Below, piece by piece: positions 16,129 through 26,356 of a stretch of DNA of 64,000 nucleotides; position 1 is the first letter of the stretch; the number at the start of each line of letters is the position of its first letter. The DNA is from Methanospirillum stamsii (lineage in GTDB: Archaea > Halobacteriota > Methanomicrobia > Methanomicrobiales > Methanospirillaceae), in NCBI RefSeq assembly GCF_003173335.1, contig NZ_QGMZ01000012.1, positions 1 to 64,000 on the forward strand, given 5' to 3'. Made by a program: the position numbers and the translations under genes. The notes under the pieces are model-generated. The model made no database searches. It was not told the DNA's origin and saw only the letters and a list, made by a program, of their open reading frames with translations.

Positions 16129-18803
16129 GGATGTCGTGCCTTCTCCTGCAGACCGGAAAGGATAGTGAGTGCCTGCATCGGTGTGATCTCATTGACCTGA
16201 AGGGAACGGAGTTCTTCCCGCAGGGGATCAGGCCTGGACTCCCTGACTGGATCATTACCGGCATCAAGAAGGATCATCTGGGTGTACCGCTTGACACTTC
16301 CGCCCATCAAATCCTCACCGCTCATGATCCGTTTCATCAGTTCTTCAGACCGGGTGACAACCGAAGCCGGGACTCCGGCAAGCTGAGCCACATGGATACC
16401 ATAACTCCGGTCAGTTGCACCGGGCACCAGTTTCCGAAGAAATATGACGTCCTTGTCTGTCTCTTTTACCGCAAAATGACAATTCCTGACACGTTTCAGG
16501 TCTGCTTCTATCCCGACAATCTCATGGAAATGGGTTGCAAAAAGACATCGCGGCCCTTTAGACCTCTTACCGTGAAGGTGCTCGAGGACAGCTTTTGCAA
16601 TACAATAGCCGTCAAGGGTGCTGGTCCCTCTACCAATCTCATCAAGGACAACGAGGCTCCTCTCCGTTGCATGATTGAGAATGGTTGCAAGTTCAATCAT
16701 CTCAACCATAAAGGTACTCTGCCCGGAGGCAAGATCATCAAACGCCCCGACCCTGGTAAATATCCGGTCAACAACACCGACTCTGGCATAAGTAGCTGGA
16801 ACATAACTCCCCATCTGGGCAAGAATGATGGAAAGGGCCACACTACGCATGTAGGTGGACTTTCCAGCCATGTTTGCCCCGGTGATGATCAGAATCTGGT
16901 CTGATCCTGCAGAGAGTTCTGCATCGTTGGGGACAAAACCTCCCCCAATACTACTTTCAACAACCGGATGACGTCCTTCCCGAATCAGAAGGGTTGGTTC
17001 ATCAACAAGTTCAGGTCTGACATACTGGTGTTTGAGTGCTGCTTCAGCAAGTCCTGCATAGAGGTCAATCTTTCCAATCGCATGGGCGATCTCCTGAAGA
17101 GCCGGAACCTCCTTGCTGGCCAGTTCAAGAATTTCCTTAAATATCTCCTCTTCAAGACTCAGCAGCCGCTCATCTGCCGTTGCTATCTGGGACTCCATCT
17201 CGCGGAGTGCTGGAACCGTATACCGTTCACCATTGGCTGTCGTCTGGCGGCGTTCATAATCATCAGGAACACTTGCGAGATTTGCCTTTGTTATCTCGAT
17301 GTAATATCCAAATACTGCGTTGTATTTTATTTTCAGGGATTTTATCCCGGTCCGTTCCTTCTCCTGCTGCTCAAGGTCTGCGATCCATTGTTTCCCGTTT
17401 CGTGAGATGGTCCGGAGATGATCAAGCTCCTCATGATACCCATCCTGTATCACCCCTCCTTTTCGGACCAGGGCGGGTGGGTCCTCGACAATTGCTTTGG
17501 TAATAATATCAGCCAGAGGGGTGATGTCCCTTATCCCGGCGATTGCATCGGACAGTTCTTCAGGAATATCATGCTCGGTTGAAAAGACTAACTTAAGGTT
17601 CTTCACTGATTCATTTGCTGAAGCAAGGGTTACCAGATCACGCGGACTTGCATTTCCATAGCTTACCCTGCCCGCAATCCGTTCAAGATCAGGAAACCGG
17701 TGGATACGGGTCCGGACCTCATCCCTGACTGCTGACCGGTCAATACAATACGATACGGCATCAAGCCGGCGGTTAATTGCTCCCGGGTCCAGAAGTGGTG
17801 CAGCAATTCTTCGTCGCAAGAGACGGCGACCCATCGGGGTCAGGGTCATGTCAATGGTAGCAACAAGGGTTCCTTCTTCGGTCCGGTCCCGGATATTCTG
17901 TAGTACCTCGAGGTTCCGCAGGGTAACGGCATCAAGGACAAGCTGTGATCCAATATCTGACCGATGGACTGACCTGATATGAGATAATGAATCAAACTGG
18001 GTCTTCTGGGCATACAACAGTGCAGCTCCTGCTGCTATGGTTCCTGCAGGATAGCCGGCACAGGGTAGATCCTCCGGCTCTTTGATACCAAACTGTCTGC
18101 AAAGAGCCTCCTCCGCTGACTCCTGTGTAAAGAGTGTGGGATTCTGGGATGATACAAGCGATAGGGCAAGATGCAAAAACCTGATAAGATCCTCACCTGT
18201 CCCTTCAGGAACAATACATTCTGATGGATGATATCGTGCTGCTTCAGAACGGATACCATCATTCATATCCTGTGATGGAATCTCGGTAAACTGAAAGTCT
18301 CCGATTGAGATGTCGATGAAAGATAATCCGACCCGTTTCTTTTTCAGGTCAGGATAAACTGCCATCAGGTATCGTGCCTTTTCAGTTGAGAGAAGAGCAG
18401 CATCGATGACGGTTCCGGGTGTGACGACTCTGACGACCGCCCTCTTCACAATCCCTTTCGCTTTTTTCGGATCCTCGACCTGTTCACAGATGGCAACCTT
18501 GTACCCTTTGCTGATCATGCGGGACAGGTAGGTATCCAAGGCATGGTACGGGACCCCGGCGAGCGGGATCTCCTGACCATCCGGCATCCGACCCCGTGAG
18601 GTCAGGGTGATATCCAGAACCCGGGCGCAAATCCGGGCATCATCGCAGAATGTCTCATAAAAATCACCCATCCGAAAGAAGATGACACAATCTGGATACT
18701 GCTTTTTAGCATCGTAGAATTGTTGCATTGCCGGCGTTATTTTCCCCGGTTTTTCTGTACTTCCCTTTTGCCCGGTTTCTTTCTGGGCTGCCGGATCACT
18801 CAT
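16125..18803 (-). CDS. mutS: DNA mismatch recognition protein MutS
   Basis: MutS binds mispaired bases and small loops. The mismatch-binding domain has FFRMGDFYETFCDDA with the Phe-X-Glu wedge. The ATPase domain near the C-terminus has GANMAGKSTYMRS (Walker A), DEIGRGTSTLDG (Walker B) and FATHFHEI. At 892 residues it is a MutS1-type protein, with a short tail after the ATPase. It heads the mutSL operon, divergent from argC across a 143-base gap that must hold both promoters. Confidence 0.96.
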   Translation of the reverse strand: MSDPAAQKETGQKGSTEKPGKITPAMQQFYDAKKQYPDCVIFFRMGDFYETFCDDARICARVLDITLTSRGRMPDGQEIPLAGVPYHALDTYLSRMISKGYKVAICEQVEDPKKAKGIVKRAVVRVVTPGTVIDAALLSTEKARYLMAVYPDLKKKRVGLSFIDISIGDFQFTEIPSQDMNDGIRSEAARYHPSECIVPEGTGEDLIRFLHLALSLVSSQNPTLFTQESAEEALCRQFGIKEPEDLPCAGYPAGTIAAGAALLYAQKTQFDSLSHIRSVHRSDIGSQLVLDAVTLRNLEVLQNIRDRTEEGTLVATIDMTLTPMGRRLLRRRIAAPLLDPGAINRRLDAVSYCIDRSAVRDEVRTRIHRFPDLERIAGRVSYGNASPRDLVTLASANESVKNLKLVFSTEHDIPEELSDAIAGIRDITPLADIITKAIVEDPPALVRKGGVIQDGYHEELDHLRTISRNGKQWIADLEQQEKERTGIKSLKIKYNAVFGYYIEITKANLASVPDDYERRQTTANGERYTVPALREMESQIATADERLLSLEEEIFKEILELASKEVPALQEIAHAIGKIDLYAGLAEAALKHQYVRPELVDEPTLLIREGRHPVVESSIGGGFVPNDAELSAGSDQILIITGANMAGKSTYMRSVALSIILAQMGSYVPATYARVGVVDRIFTRVGAFDDLASGQSTFMVEMIELATILNHATERSLVVLDEIGRGTSTLDGYCIAKAVLEHLHGKRSKGPRCLFATHFHEIVGIEADLKRVRNCHFAVKETDKDVIFLRKLVPGATDRSYGIHVAQLAGVPASVVTRSEELMKRIMSGEDLMGGSVKRYTQMILLDAGNDPVRESRPDPLREELRSLQVNEITPMQALTILSGLQEKARHP

Positions 18804-18946
18804 GACTGGTACACATTAGGAAAGAAAGACCAAAATGGTAACCTCATCGTTCTGAAACCCCGCCCTTTTCAGGATGATTTAAGAATCAAACGCAATTCAG
18901 CAGGAATAATGATAGTATTAAACCTCTAAAGACCAGAAACTCTTCT

Positions 18947-19933
18947 ATGAAAGCTGCAATCATCGGCGCTTCCGGATACACCGGTGGAGAACTGATCCGA
19001 CTGATGCAATCACACCCTCATGTGACCATTGATGTTGCAACATCCAGGCAGCTGGCAGGCAGGCCAGTGACGTCCCAACATCCCCATCTCAAGGGTTTTT
19101 GTAATCTTACCTTTGAAAATCCGGATATATCTGCACTTGATACAGATATTGCGTTCCTCGCAGTACCACATACCGCTGCAATGGCATATGTTCCGGACCT
19201 GCTCGAACAGGGAATAAAAATAATAGACCTCTCTGCAGATTACCGTCTCCCAAAGGCAGTCTTTGAAGAAGTATACGGGACACCACATACCGCATGGAAG
19301 GATATTCCCTACGGGCTTTGTGAATTACATCGGGATGCTTGTAAAAATGCACCATTTGTCTCAAACCCCGGCTGCTTTCCGACCGGTGCTACCCTTGCAG
19401 CAGCGCCCCTGGCTGAAAAAGCACATACTGTCATCTATGACTCCAAAACCGGAGTGTCCGGTGCTGGTGACAGTCCGTCAGCAACAACCCATTTCCCAAA
19501 TGTGGGGGATAATTTCACAGCATATAAACTGACCAGTCACCGCCACCTTGCCGAGATGAGACAGGAACTGGTCCACCTTGGATCACCGGCCCGGTGCTAC
19601 TTCACCCCCCATCTCCTTCCGGTAAATCGGGGAATTCTCACCACAGCCCATATCCTGCTTGATGAACCAATCGAGCAGAAAGAGGTTGAGAAATTATACC
19701 AGGACTATTATAAAAACGAACCATTTGTCAGGTACCAGCGACCGTCCCTCAATTCAGTCAGAGGATCCAACTTCTGCGACCTGATGGTTGAAGCCTCAGA
19801 AAACCGGGTTGTAGCAGTGTCGGTTATTGATAACCTGGTAAAGGGAGCAAGTGGTCAGGCAATACAGAATATGAATCTTATGTGTGGATGGGACGAGACA
19901 ACCGGGCTCATGACCCCGGGGATGCTTCCCTGA
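18947..19933 (+). CDS. argC: N-acetyl-gamma-glutamyl-phosphate reductase ArgC
   Basis: ArgC reduces N-acetylglutamyl phosphate to the semialdehyde in arginine synthesis. The N-terminal [21 protein letters not shown] binds NADP. The active-site Cys is in [14 protein letters not shown] (about Cys143), followed by [15 protein letters not shown] and the ACYTPHLLPV-like stretch [14 protein letters not shown]. At 328 residues it is normal. It begins the argC-CBS-argJ-argB operon. Confidence 0.96.
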   Translation: MKAAIIGASGYTGGELIRLMQSHPHVTIDVATSRQLAGRPVTSQHPHLKGFCNLTFENPDISALDTDIAFLAVPHTAAMAYVPDLLEQGIKIIDLSADYRLPKAVFEEVYGTPHTAWKDIPYGLCELHRDACKNAPFVSNPGCFPTGATLAAAPLAEKAHTVIYDSKTGVSGAGDSPSATTHFPNVGDNFTAYKLTSHRHLAEMRQELVHLGSPARCYFTPHLLPVNRGILTTAHILLDEPIEQKEVEKLYQDYYKNEPFVRYQRPSLNSVRGSNFCDLMVEASENRVVAVSVIDNLVKGASGQAIQNMNLMCGWDETTGLMTPGMLP

Positions 19934-19943
19934 CGGAGAAAAT

Positions 19944-20420
19944 ATGATTGTTCGTAATGCAATGACAAAAGACCCGGTGACCTGCCAGGCAGGCGACAAA
20001 ATTGCCGATGTTGCCGGAGTAATGCGAAGCAGAAAGATAGGCGGAATCCCCATCCTTGAGGGAGATACACTCATCGGGATTGTTACCGAAACCGATATCA
20101 TTCAGCTCCTTATGACAAAAGGACCTTCTGATGATCTCTGGCTCCCGTCCCCCCTTGAGATCATCGAACTCCCGGTCAGGGAATTCATCAACTGGGAACA
20201 TACGAAAAAAGCCCTGACCGATATCAGACAGAAGAAGATAGCAGACATTATGAGTAAACCGGTGATCACCATCTCTCCAGATGATGACATCGAGACTGCA
20301 GCACAGAGGATGCTTGAGAAGAAGATTGACCGTCTCTGTGTTACAGAAAATAACAAACTTATTGGCATAATCACCCGTGAGGACATTGTCTGGTCTCTGG
20401 CGGGCGAGAAGGGTATGTAA
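19944..20420 (+). CDS. Tandem CBS-domain protein in the arginine operon
   Basis: The 158-residue protein consists of two CBS domains (about 1-60 and 85-158), each opening with a motif of the type DIMSKPVITISPDDDIETAA and containing a strand such as IGGIPILEGDTLIGIVTETDI. CBS pairs bind adenine nucleotides or SAM and regulate other proteins. It has no attached enzyme. Its place between argC and argJ, 10 bases after one and 1 base before the other, suggests a nucleotide-sensing role linked to this operon, but that is inference. Confidence 0.88.
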   Translation: MIVRNAMTKDPVTCQAGDKIADVAGVMRSRKIGGIPILEGDTLIGIVTETDIIQLLMTKGPSDDLWLPSPLEIIELPVREFINWEHTKKALTDIRQKKIADIMSKPVITISPDDDIETAAQRMLEKKIDRLCVTENNKLIGIITREDIVWSLAGEKGM

Positions 20421-20421
20421 G

Positions 20422-21573
20422 ATGCAATCAATTTGTGCAATAGAGGGAGTAAAAGCTGCAGGGATCAAAGAAGGCAAATACGGCCTTGCACTTATCCAGG
20501 CGGAGGGAACCGCTGCAGCTGCATTTACCATGAATAAGGCGAGCGCAGCCCCCATCATCCTCATGCGTGAACGGATAAAAAAAGGGTACCTGACCGCTAC
20601 GATAACAAACAGTGGCTGTGCAAATGCCCTTACCGGAAAACAGGGAATATCAGATGCCATGGAGATGGCTGCAATAACCGGAGAATATCTTGGTGTTGAG
20701 CCGGAGACTGTTGGTGTTGCAAGTACCGGGGTCATCAGCCGGTTCCTGAACCTGCCCCTTATCCGGGATCAGTGCTCACGCATTGCCCCGGCACTTACCC
20801 ATAGTGCGGATGCAGAAATTGCTGCTGCCCGAGCAATTATGACTACCGACCTGACCGAGAAACATGCTCTGGTTGAAAAAGATGGGTTTGTTATCGGGGG
20901 AATCTGTAAAGGTTCAGGAATGATAGCCCCGAATATGGGTACCATGCTCGGGTATGTGTATACCGATGCAGAGATAAGCCAGCCCGATCTTCAGGAGGCA
21001 CTGAAATCCGCTGTCCGGCGGAGTTTCAACCGGGTTGTTGTTGATGGTGACACCAGCACCAATGATGTAGTATTTCTCACCGCTACCGGAGCAGCAGGAA
21101 AAGTTCCAAAAGATGAGTTTGCAAAAGCGCTGGAGGAGTGCTGCACGATCCTTGGAAAACAGATCGCAAAGGATGGTGAGGGAGCAACAAAGATGATAGA
21201 GGTGGTTGTCAGAAATGCCCGGACCGAGGATGATGCTGAACTTGTTGCCCGGACGATTGTGGGGTCGCCTCTTGTTAAGACCGCAGTATACGGAGAAGAT
21301 CCAAACTGGGGACGTATCGTTGCGGCAGCAGGAAGATCAGGTGCTGATATTGATCCCGAGATCGTCTCCTGCTGGATTGCAAACCGGAATATCAGGGCAC
21401 AGGTATGCGACCGTGGCACCATTTCAGCCGACCTCACACAGGCAAAAGCTGCACTTTCAGGTAGTGAAGTAAGAATAGAACTGGACCTTGCCATGGGAAA
21501 AGAACAGGCAACGGCATGGGGCTGCGATCTCACGGAAAAATACGTGGAAATTAACGGGAAGTACACCACATGA
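20422..21573 (+). CDS. argJ: Bifunctional ornithine acetyltransferase/N-acetylglutamate synthase ArgJ
   Basis: ArgJ transfers acetyl from N-acetylornithine to glutamate, making the arginine pathway cyclic. It is synthesised as a precursor that cuts itself before a Thr; here the site is NMGTMLG with Thr174. Other family segments are [20 protein letters not shown] and DPNWGRI. I start at ATG 20422, one base after the upstream CBS stop; the open frame runs further back into that gene. The product is 383 residues, slightly short of 400. The start of argB overlaps by 4 bases. Confidence 0.95.
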   Translation: MQSICAIEGVKAAGIKEGKYGLALIQAEGTAAAAFTMNKASAAPIILMRERIKKGYLTATITNSGCANALTGKQGISDAMEMAAITGEYLGVEPETVGVASTGVISRFLNLPLIRDQCSRIAPALTHSADAEIAAARAIMTTDLTEKHALVEKDGFVIGGICKGSGMIAPNMGTMLGYVYTDAEISQPDLQEALKSAVRRSFNRVVVDGDTSTNDVVFLTATGAAGKVPKDEFAKALEECCTILGKQIAKDGEGATKMIEVVVRNARTEDDAELVARTIVGSPLVKTAVYGEDPNWGRIVAAAGRSGADIDPEIVSCWIANRNIRAQVCDRGTISADLTQAKAALSGSEVRIELDLAMGKEQATAWGCDLTEKYVEINGKYTT

Positions 21574-22454
21574 AACGTGAAGATGTCCTGATGCAGGCTC
21601 TGCCCTACATCCAGAAATTCCATGGCAGGAGTATGGTCATCAAGCTTGGTGGTCATGCCATGGTTGACACTGATATCATGGATACCGTGATCAGGGACGT
21701 GGTCCTTCTCCAGCTGGTCGGGATCAAATGTGTCATTGTTCATGGGGGGGGTCCGGAGATCACCGAGAAGATGAAAGCGATGGGAAAAAAGCCACGCTTT
21801 GTATCCGGGCTTCGGATTACCGATGATGATACCCTTGAAGTTGCCCAGATGGTACTTGTCGGTAAGATAAACTCCAAGATCGTCTCACTTGTCTCCCGGG
21901 CAGGCGGAAGAGCTGTCGGGATATCCGGAAATGATGCAAACCTTATCATCGCTAAGAAGATGGAACGACAGAAGGTCAGGATTGACAACCATGAAGAAGA
22001 GGTAGACCTTGGACATGTCGGTGAGATAGAAGAGATTCGCCCGGCTGTCCTTCACACCCTTCTGGATAACCAGTTTATACCAGTAATCTCACCACTTGCT
22101 ATCGACCGGAATGGCAATGACCTGAACATTAATGCAGATACCGCAGCCGGGGAACTTGCCATTGCCCTTGGTGCATACAAACTTATCAGTATGACTGACG
22201 TTGACGGGATCATGGACCGTGAACGGACAAAGGTCTTCCACCGGATGACTCCCCAGGATGCAGAGAATCTTATTGCATCGGGAGTGGTTTCAGAGGGAAT
22301 GATTCCAAAAGTGCTTGCAGTCCTTCGTGCCCTTCAGGGAGGAGTCCCGTACGCACATATTATTAACGGCAACCTTGCTCATAATCTGATTATGGAACTC
22401 TTCACATCAGAAGGTGTGGGAACAATGATAACCGACCGGGATGACGAGGTGTAA
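21570..22454 (+). CDS. argB: Acetylglutamate kinase ArgB
   Basis: ArgB phosphorylates N-acetylglutamate. The amino acid kinase fold shows [24 protein letters not shown] and [18 protein letters not shown], which bind ATP and substrate, and [13 protein letters not shown] of the acetylglutamate site. At 294 residues it is a normal length. The end overlaps the next gene by 14 bases. Confidence 0.96.
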   Translation: MKREDVLMQALPYIQKFHGRSMVIKLGGHAMVDTDIMDTVIRDVVLLQLVGIKCVIVHGGGPEITEKMKAMGKKPRFVSGLRITDDDTLEVAQMVLVGKINSKIVSLVSRAGGRAVGISGNDANLIIAKKMERQKVRIDNHEEEVDLGHVGEIEEIRPAVLHTLLDNQFIPVISPLAIDRNGNDLNINADTAAGELAIALGAYKLISMTDVDGIMDRERTKVFHRMTPQDAENLIASGVVSEGMIPKVLAVLRALQGGVPYAHIINGNLAHNLIMELFTSEGVGTMITDRDDEV

Positions 22455-23631
22455 CTACAGATTGATCGGAAAAATTTCTTTTGCCTGCATTATAACCGTT
22501 TTTTTCTTTTTTATAACCGCAGCAGTGAGTGGTTCAGTGTACCTGAAAAACGGAACTGAAATCACAGAAGATAATGCCTATATCACAATTTTACAGGATC
22601 AAAATACCACTTCTGAAAATTTTTCCATTACGTTCTTTTATAACACCCATTGTGGGGCCTGCCACACTGCGATGTCCTATCTTGATGATTACCAGGAACT
22701 AAATCCAGGGGTTGTTATCTCATATTATGACCTTTTTAACAGTACGGAAAACAGGGAACTGTTTGAAGGGATAAAAAAGGAATACAACCGGCAATATGCC
22801 TCGGTCCCGATTATTTTCATGGGGAATGCTGTTCTTGAGGGGGCTGGTGCAATCAGGACAAACTTTGAGCCGCTGGTTTCCGGATATGCAGGAAAAAACT
22901 CACCCGGGTTTTCAAGTCCAACGCCTCAGGCAGTCATTTCACCTGTATCATCCGGACATGAGGGGATCAGTATCCCTCTCATTGTTGGAGCTGGGCTGCT
23001 TGATGGCATTAATCCCTGCGCATTTGCGGTTTTGGTAATTCTTCTGATTTACCTGATGAGTCTTGGCAGCAGGAAACAGATGATCCTGGCCGGAATTGTC
23101 TACTCATCCGCAGTGTTTTTCTTTTATTTCCTCTCCGGAGTGGGCCTGTTTACCATTATCCAGACAACCGGACTTGTAAAAGCCTTTTCATTTCTTGCTG
23201 CGGTATTCGCGATTATTGCCGGCATACTCATGATTAAGGATGCGTTCTATCCGGGGAAAGGGCCGTCACTTGCTATTCCGGAGGCCAGAAAAGGAACAAT
23301 AAGCAGATATATTGAAAAATCATCCATTCCGTCCGCATTCATATTAGGTATCCTTGTCGGAATGTTTGAACTCCCATGCACCGGAGGGATTTACCTGGCT
23401 ATTCTCTCGATGATCTCTCTCCGGATGGATATTGGTTCCGGTCTTGGATACCTCCTTATTTACAACCTGGCGTTTATTATCCCACTTCTTGTTATCATTG
23501 GCCTGGTTGCATGGGGATTACCACCGGAACGGGTAAACGAATTCAGAGTTGAACAAAGAAGAGTTATCAGGATTATAATCGGATGTGTGATGTTCTTCTT
23601 TGCTGCAATAATCCTGCTTGAATTATTCTGA
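22441..23631 (+). CDS. Membrane thiol protein: thioredoxin-like domain fused to a CcdA/DsbD-type domain
   Basis: The protein has an N-terminal membrane anchor or signal (about 8-27), then an extracytoplasmic thioredoxin-like domain with a CGAC active site ([19 protein letters not shown], about residues 72-75). Residues 175-396 form six membrane segments of the CcdA family with the paired cysteines in INPCAF and ELPCTGG. CcdA-type proteins carry electrons from cytoplasmic thioredoxin across the membrane; fusion to a thioredoxin domain suggests a self-contained relay to outside proteins. It overlaps argB by 14 bases, although no metabolic link to arginine is obvious. Confidence 0.85.
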   Translation: MTRCNYRLIGKISFACIITVFFFFITAAVSGSVYLKNGTEITEDNAYITILQDQNTTSENFSITFFYNTHCGACHTAMSYLDDYQELNPGVVISYYDLFNSTENRELFEGIKKEYNRQYASVPIIFMGNAVLEGAGAIRTNFEPLVSGYAGKNSPGFSSPTPQAVISPVSSGHEGISIPLIVGAGLLDGINPCAFAVLVILLIYLMSLGSRKQMILAGIVYSSAVFFFYFLSGVGLFTIIQTTGLVKAFSFLAAVFAIIAGILMIKDAFYPGKGPSLAIPEARKGTISRYIEKSSIPSAFILGILVGMFELPCTGGIYLAILSMISLRMDIGSGLGYLLIYNLAFIIPLLVIIGLVAWGLPPERVNEFRVEQRRVIRIIIGCVMFFFAAIILLELF

Positions 23632-23633
23632 AT

Positions 23634-23927
23634 TCAATCAACCTTTTTTTCACGTGATTCCTCCTGGAAGTCCTCACTCATCCGGACCAGTAACTGAAAT
23701 ATCTCCTGCACTGATGCAGGATCCAGACCAAGACGTGAAGATTCCAATGCAGCCCGTTCAAGTACCACGTGAGCCTGGTCAGGAACCCTGACCGGAAGTC
23801 CCTGCCTTTCTTTTTCCCTGGCTATGTCCCGGACTATTTTCATTCTTTCCGCTATGAGACTGATTATGGCAAGGTCTTTTTCTTCAATGGAGTGACGAAG
23901 TTGGTCAAGTGACATCTTCAGTATCAT
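23634..23927 (-). CDS. Chorismate mutase, AroQ type (unusual active site)
   Basis: The enzyme converts chorismate to prephenate. The 97-residue all-helical AroQ pattern is clear: LRHSIEEKDLAIISLIAERMKIVRDIAREKE with Arg11, Arg28 and Lys39, and Gln88 near the end. The usual D-x-x-R-E segment reads DQAHV (50-54), so the Arg and Glu at the ends of that motif are His and Val here. The mutase may be weaker or have altered specificity. It is convergent with the thioredoxin/CcdA gene, the two stop codons being 2 bases apart. Confidence 0.8.
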   Translation of the reverse strand: MILKMSLDQLRHSIEEKDLAIISLIAERMKIVRDIAREKERQGLPVRVPDQAHVVLERAALESSRLGLDPASVQEIFQLLVRMSEDFQEESREKKVD

Positions 23928-24104
23928 TGGTGTTTGTGAGTAATAGGAGGAATGGATATACCAAAATGTTGGATATATTCTGGATCATTTACTTTGTCCA
24001 TGGTTGATATCCAAAGTTAACGTTGCTATACCAACTCCATTTCAAACTCTTCCACGAAGCAGACTCTCATCTTTTTTTGATTGTTAAAACCTAATCTGAT
24101 AAGA

Positions 24105-24515
24105 ATGAACAGGAATATCAGAATTATCCTTTACGGAATTATTGTATGGCTAATCCCTTTCCTTGTTGCAATACCCTTCTATTCGCCGGATGGAACAATA
24201 CAGGTAAGTGATCAGCTTTTTAAAAGTATCATGATTGTAACCGGATCCATTGTCGGGGCATATCTCCTCATCAGGCTTTTTTCCGATATCCAGGAGAAAT
24301 TTATCCAAACAGGCTGGATAATCGGGGGGATATGGCTGATTATAAACTGGTTTTTGGATGCTGTTATCCTCCTTCCGCTAAACGGCATGGACCCGGCCAC
24401 ATATTTCAGCCAGATAGGACTGCGATACCTGATGATCCCGGTAATGAGCATTATGGGAGGATATATTGGAGAAAATGCAAAAAAGGGAAGAATTGATCCC
24501 TCTGCATACCATTGA
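24105..24515 (+). CDS. Small integral membrane protein of unknown function
   Basis: The product is about 136 residues with four predicted membrane segments: near residues 5-24, 40-60, 72-90 and 105-125. No family motif is recognised. I prefer ATG 24105; the frame opens at TTG 24081. A polar tail follows the last segment. Neighbours on both sides are unrelated, so it is probably monocistronic. Confidence 0.6.
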   Translation: MNRNIRIILYGIIVWLIPFLVAIPFYSPDGTIQVSDQLFKSIMIVTGSIVGAYLLIRLFSDIQEKFIQTGWIIGGIWLIINWFLDAVILLPLNGMDPATYFSQIGLRYLMIPVMSIMGGYIGENAKKGRIDPSAYH

Positions 24516-24987
24516 ATCACGAACCGGTCATGAAATATCCTCAATTCGGGGGTTTTTTCCAAAAATATATGTCTGAAAATATGGCCCCTCAAAATAAGGG
24601 AAAAATAAAGCCTAAATGATGGAAATCGCACAGAATGCCCTCTTATAGCCTCACGCTATTGGACCTATTTAAAGGGGGTTATCCTACCCTCACTGAGTAT
24701 GAGATCCGGCAATACCGTCCCACCACAAAGGCGTCTGGAATTCGCCTTTTTGTCCCCCAATTAAGAAAAAACGCACTATATGAAAAAATACTCGGATTTA
24801 AAGCAAGAAATGGTGGTTCCAAGTTTTAAATAATCGACCCCGGTATCTTTATCAAAAATAATACAACGATTTCCCTCGACCATGGCTCTCTTTGAAGCAT
24901 CCGGAAATTATGAATCCAGCGATTCTGGAAAATAGAGAGGAAAAGATACAGGTTTACATAAAAAGGGAGACAGTATACATCAGAAAA
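24516..24987. other. 472-base region without a convincing gene
   Basis: The stretch holds AT-rich segments, a run GGGGGTTTTTT near 24548 and a 64-codon frame (24635-24829) with no recognised motif or clear ribosome binding site. I see no RNA gene or repeat. It may contain transcription ends of the two convergent flanking genes. Confidence 0.4.
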
Positions 24988-25383
24988 TCATATCCTCCTG
25001 CGAGACAGGGATGTACTCATTGCCAGAGAAATACCCTTTCTGATACAGGAATATCCTTCATCATTATATCCGGTCTTACAAAGGGTCAACCCCTTATTAT
25101 ACCAGATCTCTGCATTATATGGATCGTAATCCAAAGCTTTGCCATACCAGAGCAGTGCCTCTTCATGATTCCCCATACATGAAAAGACATCTGCAATACC
25201 CTGAAGAGCCTTAGTATTATTCGGTTCTTTTTCAACAATTTTCTGGTATAACCGGAGGGCATTATCAAATTCCCCGTTCATCTGGCATTCACAGGCCATA
25301 TAAAAGACTGACCCGGGTACCGGATTAATAATGTCAGATATTCGTTCGTATGTAGTCTTTCCCTCTGTTCCCATTGTAATCAT
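24988..25383 (-). CDS. Short TPR-repeat protein
   Basis: The 131-residue protein has about three tetratricopeptide repeats: MACECQMNGEFDNALRLYQKIVEKEPNN, ALQGIADVFSCMGNHEEALLWYGKALDYDPYN and IWYNKGLTLCKTGYNDEGYSCIRKGI. These form a helical superhelix for protein binding. No other domain is present and no partner is indicated. AGGAA lies directly before the first ATG; the second ATG (25374) has better spacing to it, so the true protein may lack three residues. Confidence 0.7.
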   Translation of the reverse strand: MITMGTEGKTTYERISDIINPVPGSVFYMACECQMNGEFDNALRLYQKIVEKEPNNTKALQGIADVFSCMGNHEEALLWYGKALDYDPYNAEIWYNKGLTLCKTGYNDEGYSCIRKGISLAMSTSLSRRRI

Positions 25384-25786
25384 TTCCTAGATAAACGAAT
25401 CCGGGAGATATTACCCCAAGACGCTTAACACACACAATAATACCATGTAATTCCCATAAACCCCGGTTCTCCGGCAGTCAAAGGTTTTTGTGAAAACAAC
25501 ATACATCCCTTTTACGAATCTCTTGTCCATAAAGTACCACAAAATGAATGCGGAATTGTTTTCACATTTTTTAAATCTTGAGGTAATTGAGAGTTAATTT
25601 AATTAGAGTATATAAATATGCCAATCAGAAATGCAAAGCAGTAATGCTATGCATAAAAAAATAAAAAACAAAGAATGGAAATTTTTTAGAAGAGAATTAT
25701 AGGAGTTATCCAGGAAAATCCAGACTTGTTATTCGGAAAATTTCCCCGGAACAGAAACCTTCAATTACAAACCTTTCTCATCAGAT
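25384..25786. other. 403-base AT-rich region with a strong TATA-like element
   Basis: No gene is visible. At 25609-25619 TATATAAATAT is a good archaeal TATA box readable on either strand. On the minus strand it could serve the TPR gene with a leader of about 200 bases; on the plus strand no gene follows for about 1.1 kb. Between 25653 and 25669 long A runs give T runs on the minus strand, a likely terminator for the cheW gene. A small hairpin with GNRA-type loop GTAA lies at 25633-25652. Confidence 0.45.
25609..25619. promoter_or_regulatory. TATA-box-like element
   Basis: TATATAAATAT matches the archaeal TATA consensus; the minus strand reads ATATTTATATA. Direction is ambiguous. See the surrounding intergenic entry for the two options. 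Confidence 0.45.
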
Positions 25787-26356
25787 TCAGAGATCTGATT
25801 CGATTTTTGTGATCATCGTCCTGATATCAAGCCAGACGATTAGACCACTTTTATCCTTTTCTCCGGCAACTTTTGTTTTCTTTCTGATGACACCGAGAAT
25901 ATCCCGGTGAGATTTTTGTGAGGCCGAATTATCTTTATCAATATCTTCCTGGCTGTATGTCGTAACTGAAAACACATCGTCAACCAGAATACCAATGGGT
26001 TTTTCGGTAATTGATCGATCTAATACAATTATTCTTGATTTTTTCTTTCCGGATGCTTCGGTTGTAATATGCATCAGATCTTTAAGATCAATGATAGTTG
26101 TAATCATACCCCGAAGATCAATGATTCCCTTAAGATATGAGGGAGTACTGGGAAGTGGAGTTACCTCTGTCTGGGTAATTACTTCACGGGTATCAAAGAG
26201 ATCTATTGCAAAAAGTTCATTCCCTAAGACAAATTCAACAACCTGGATGGTACCAGCCCCTTTCGTCCTTATCCTTGACGCTATATGAACCGGCGACTGA
26301 ACAACAGAACTTTCGTCTTCAATTGTTGCCTGGGCCTCAACACTATAAGTTGCCAT
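25787..26356 (-). CDS. CheW-domain protein 1
   Basis: CheW links chemoreceptors to the kinase CheA. After a polar N-terminal extension of about 38 residues, the CheW fold is clear: VVEFVLGNELFAIDLFDTREVI, PSYLKGIIDLRGMITTIIDLKDLM, SRIIVLDR and GILVDDVFSVTT. The 189-residue length exceeds the 150 typical of CheW. No cheA or receptor gene is nearby; two further CheW-domain genes lie within 3.4 kb. Confidence 0.88.
   Translation of the reverse strand: MATYSVEAQATIEDESSVVQSPVHIASRIRTKGAGTIQVVEFVLGNELFAIDLFDTREVITQTEVTPLPSTPSYLKGIIDLRGMITTIIDLKDLMHITTEASGKKKSRIIVLDRSITEKPIGILVDDVFSVTTYSQEDIDKDNSASQKSHRDILGVIRKKTKVAGEKDKSGLIVWLDIRTMITKIESDL

Noticed and set aside
24635-24829. 64-codon frame in an intergenic region
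   Set aside because: No recognised motif, no clear ribosome binding site. Left as possible but unsupported.
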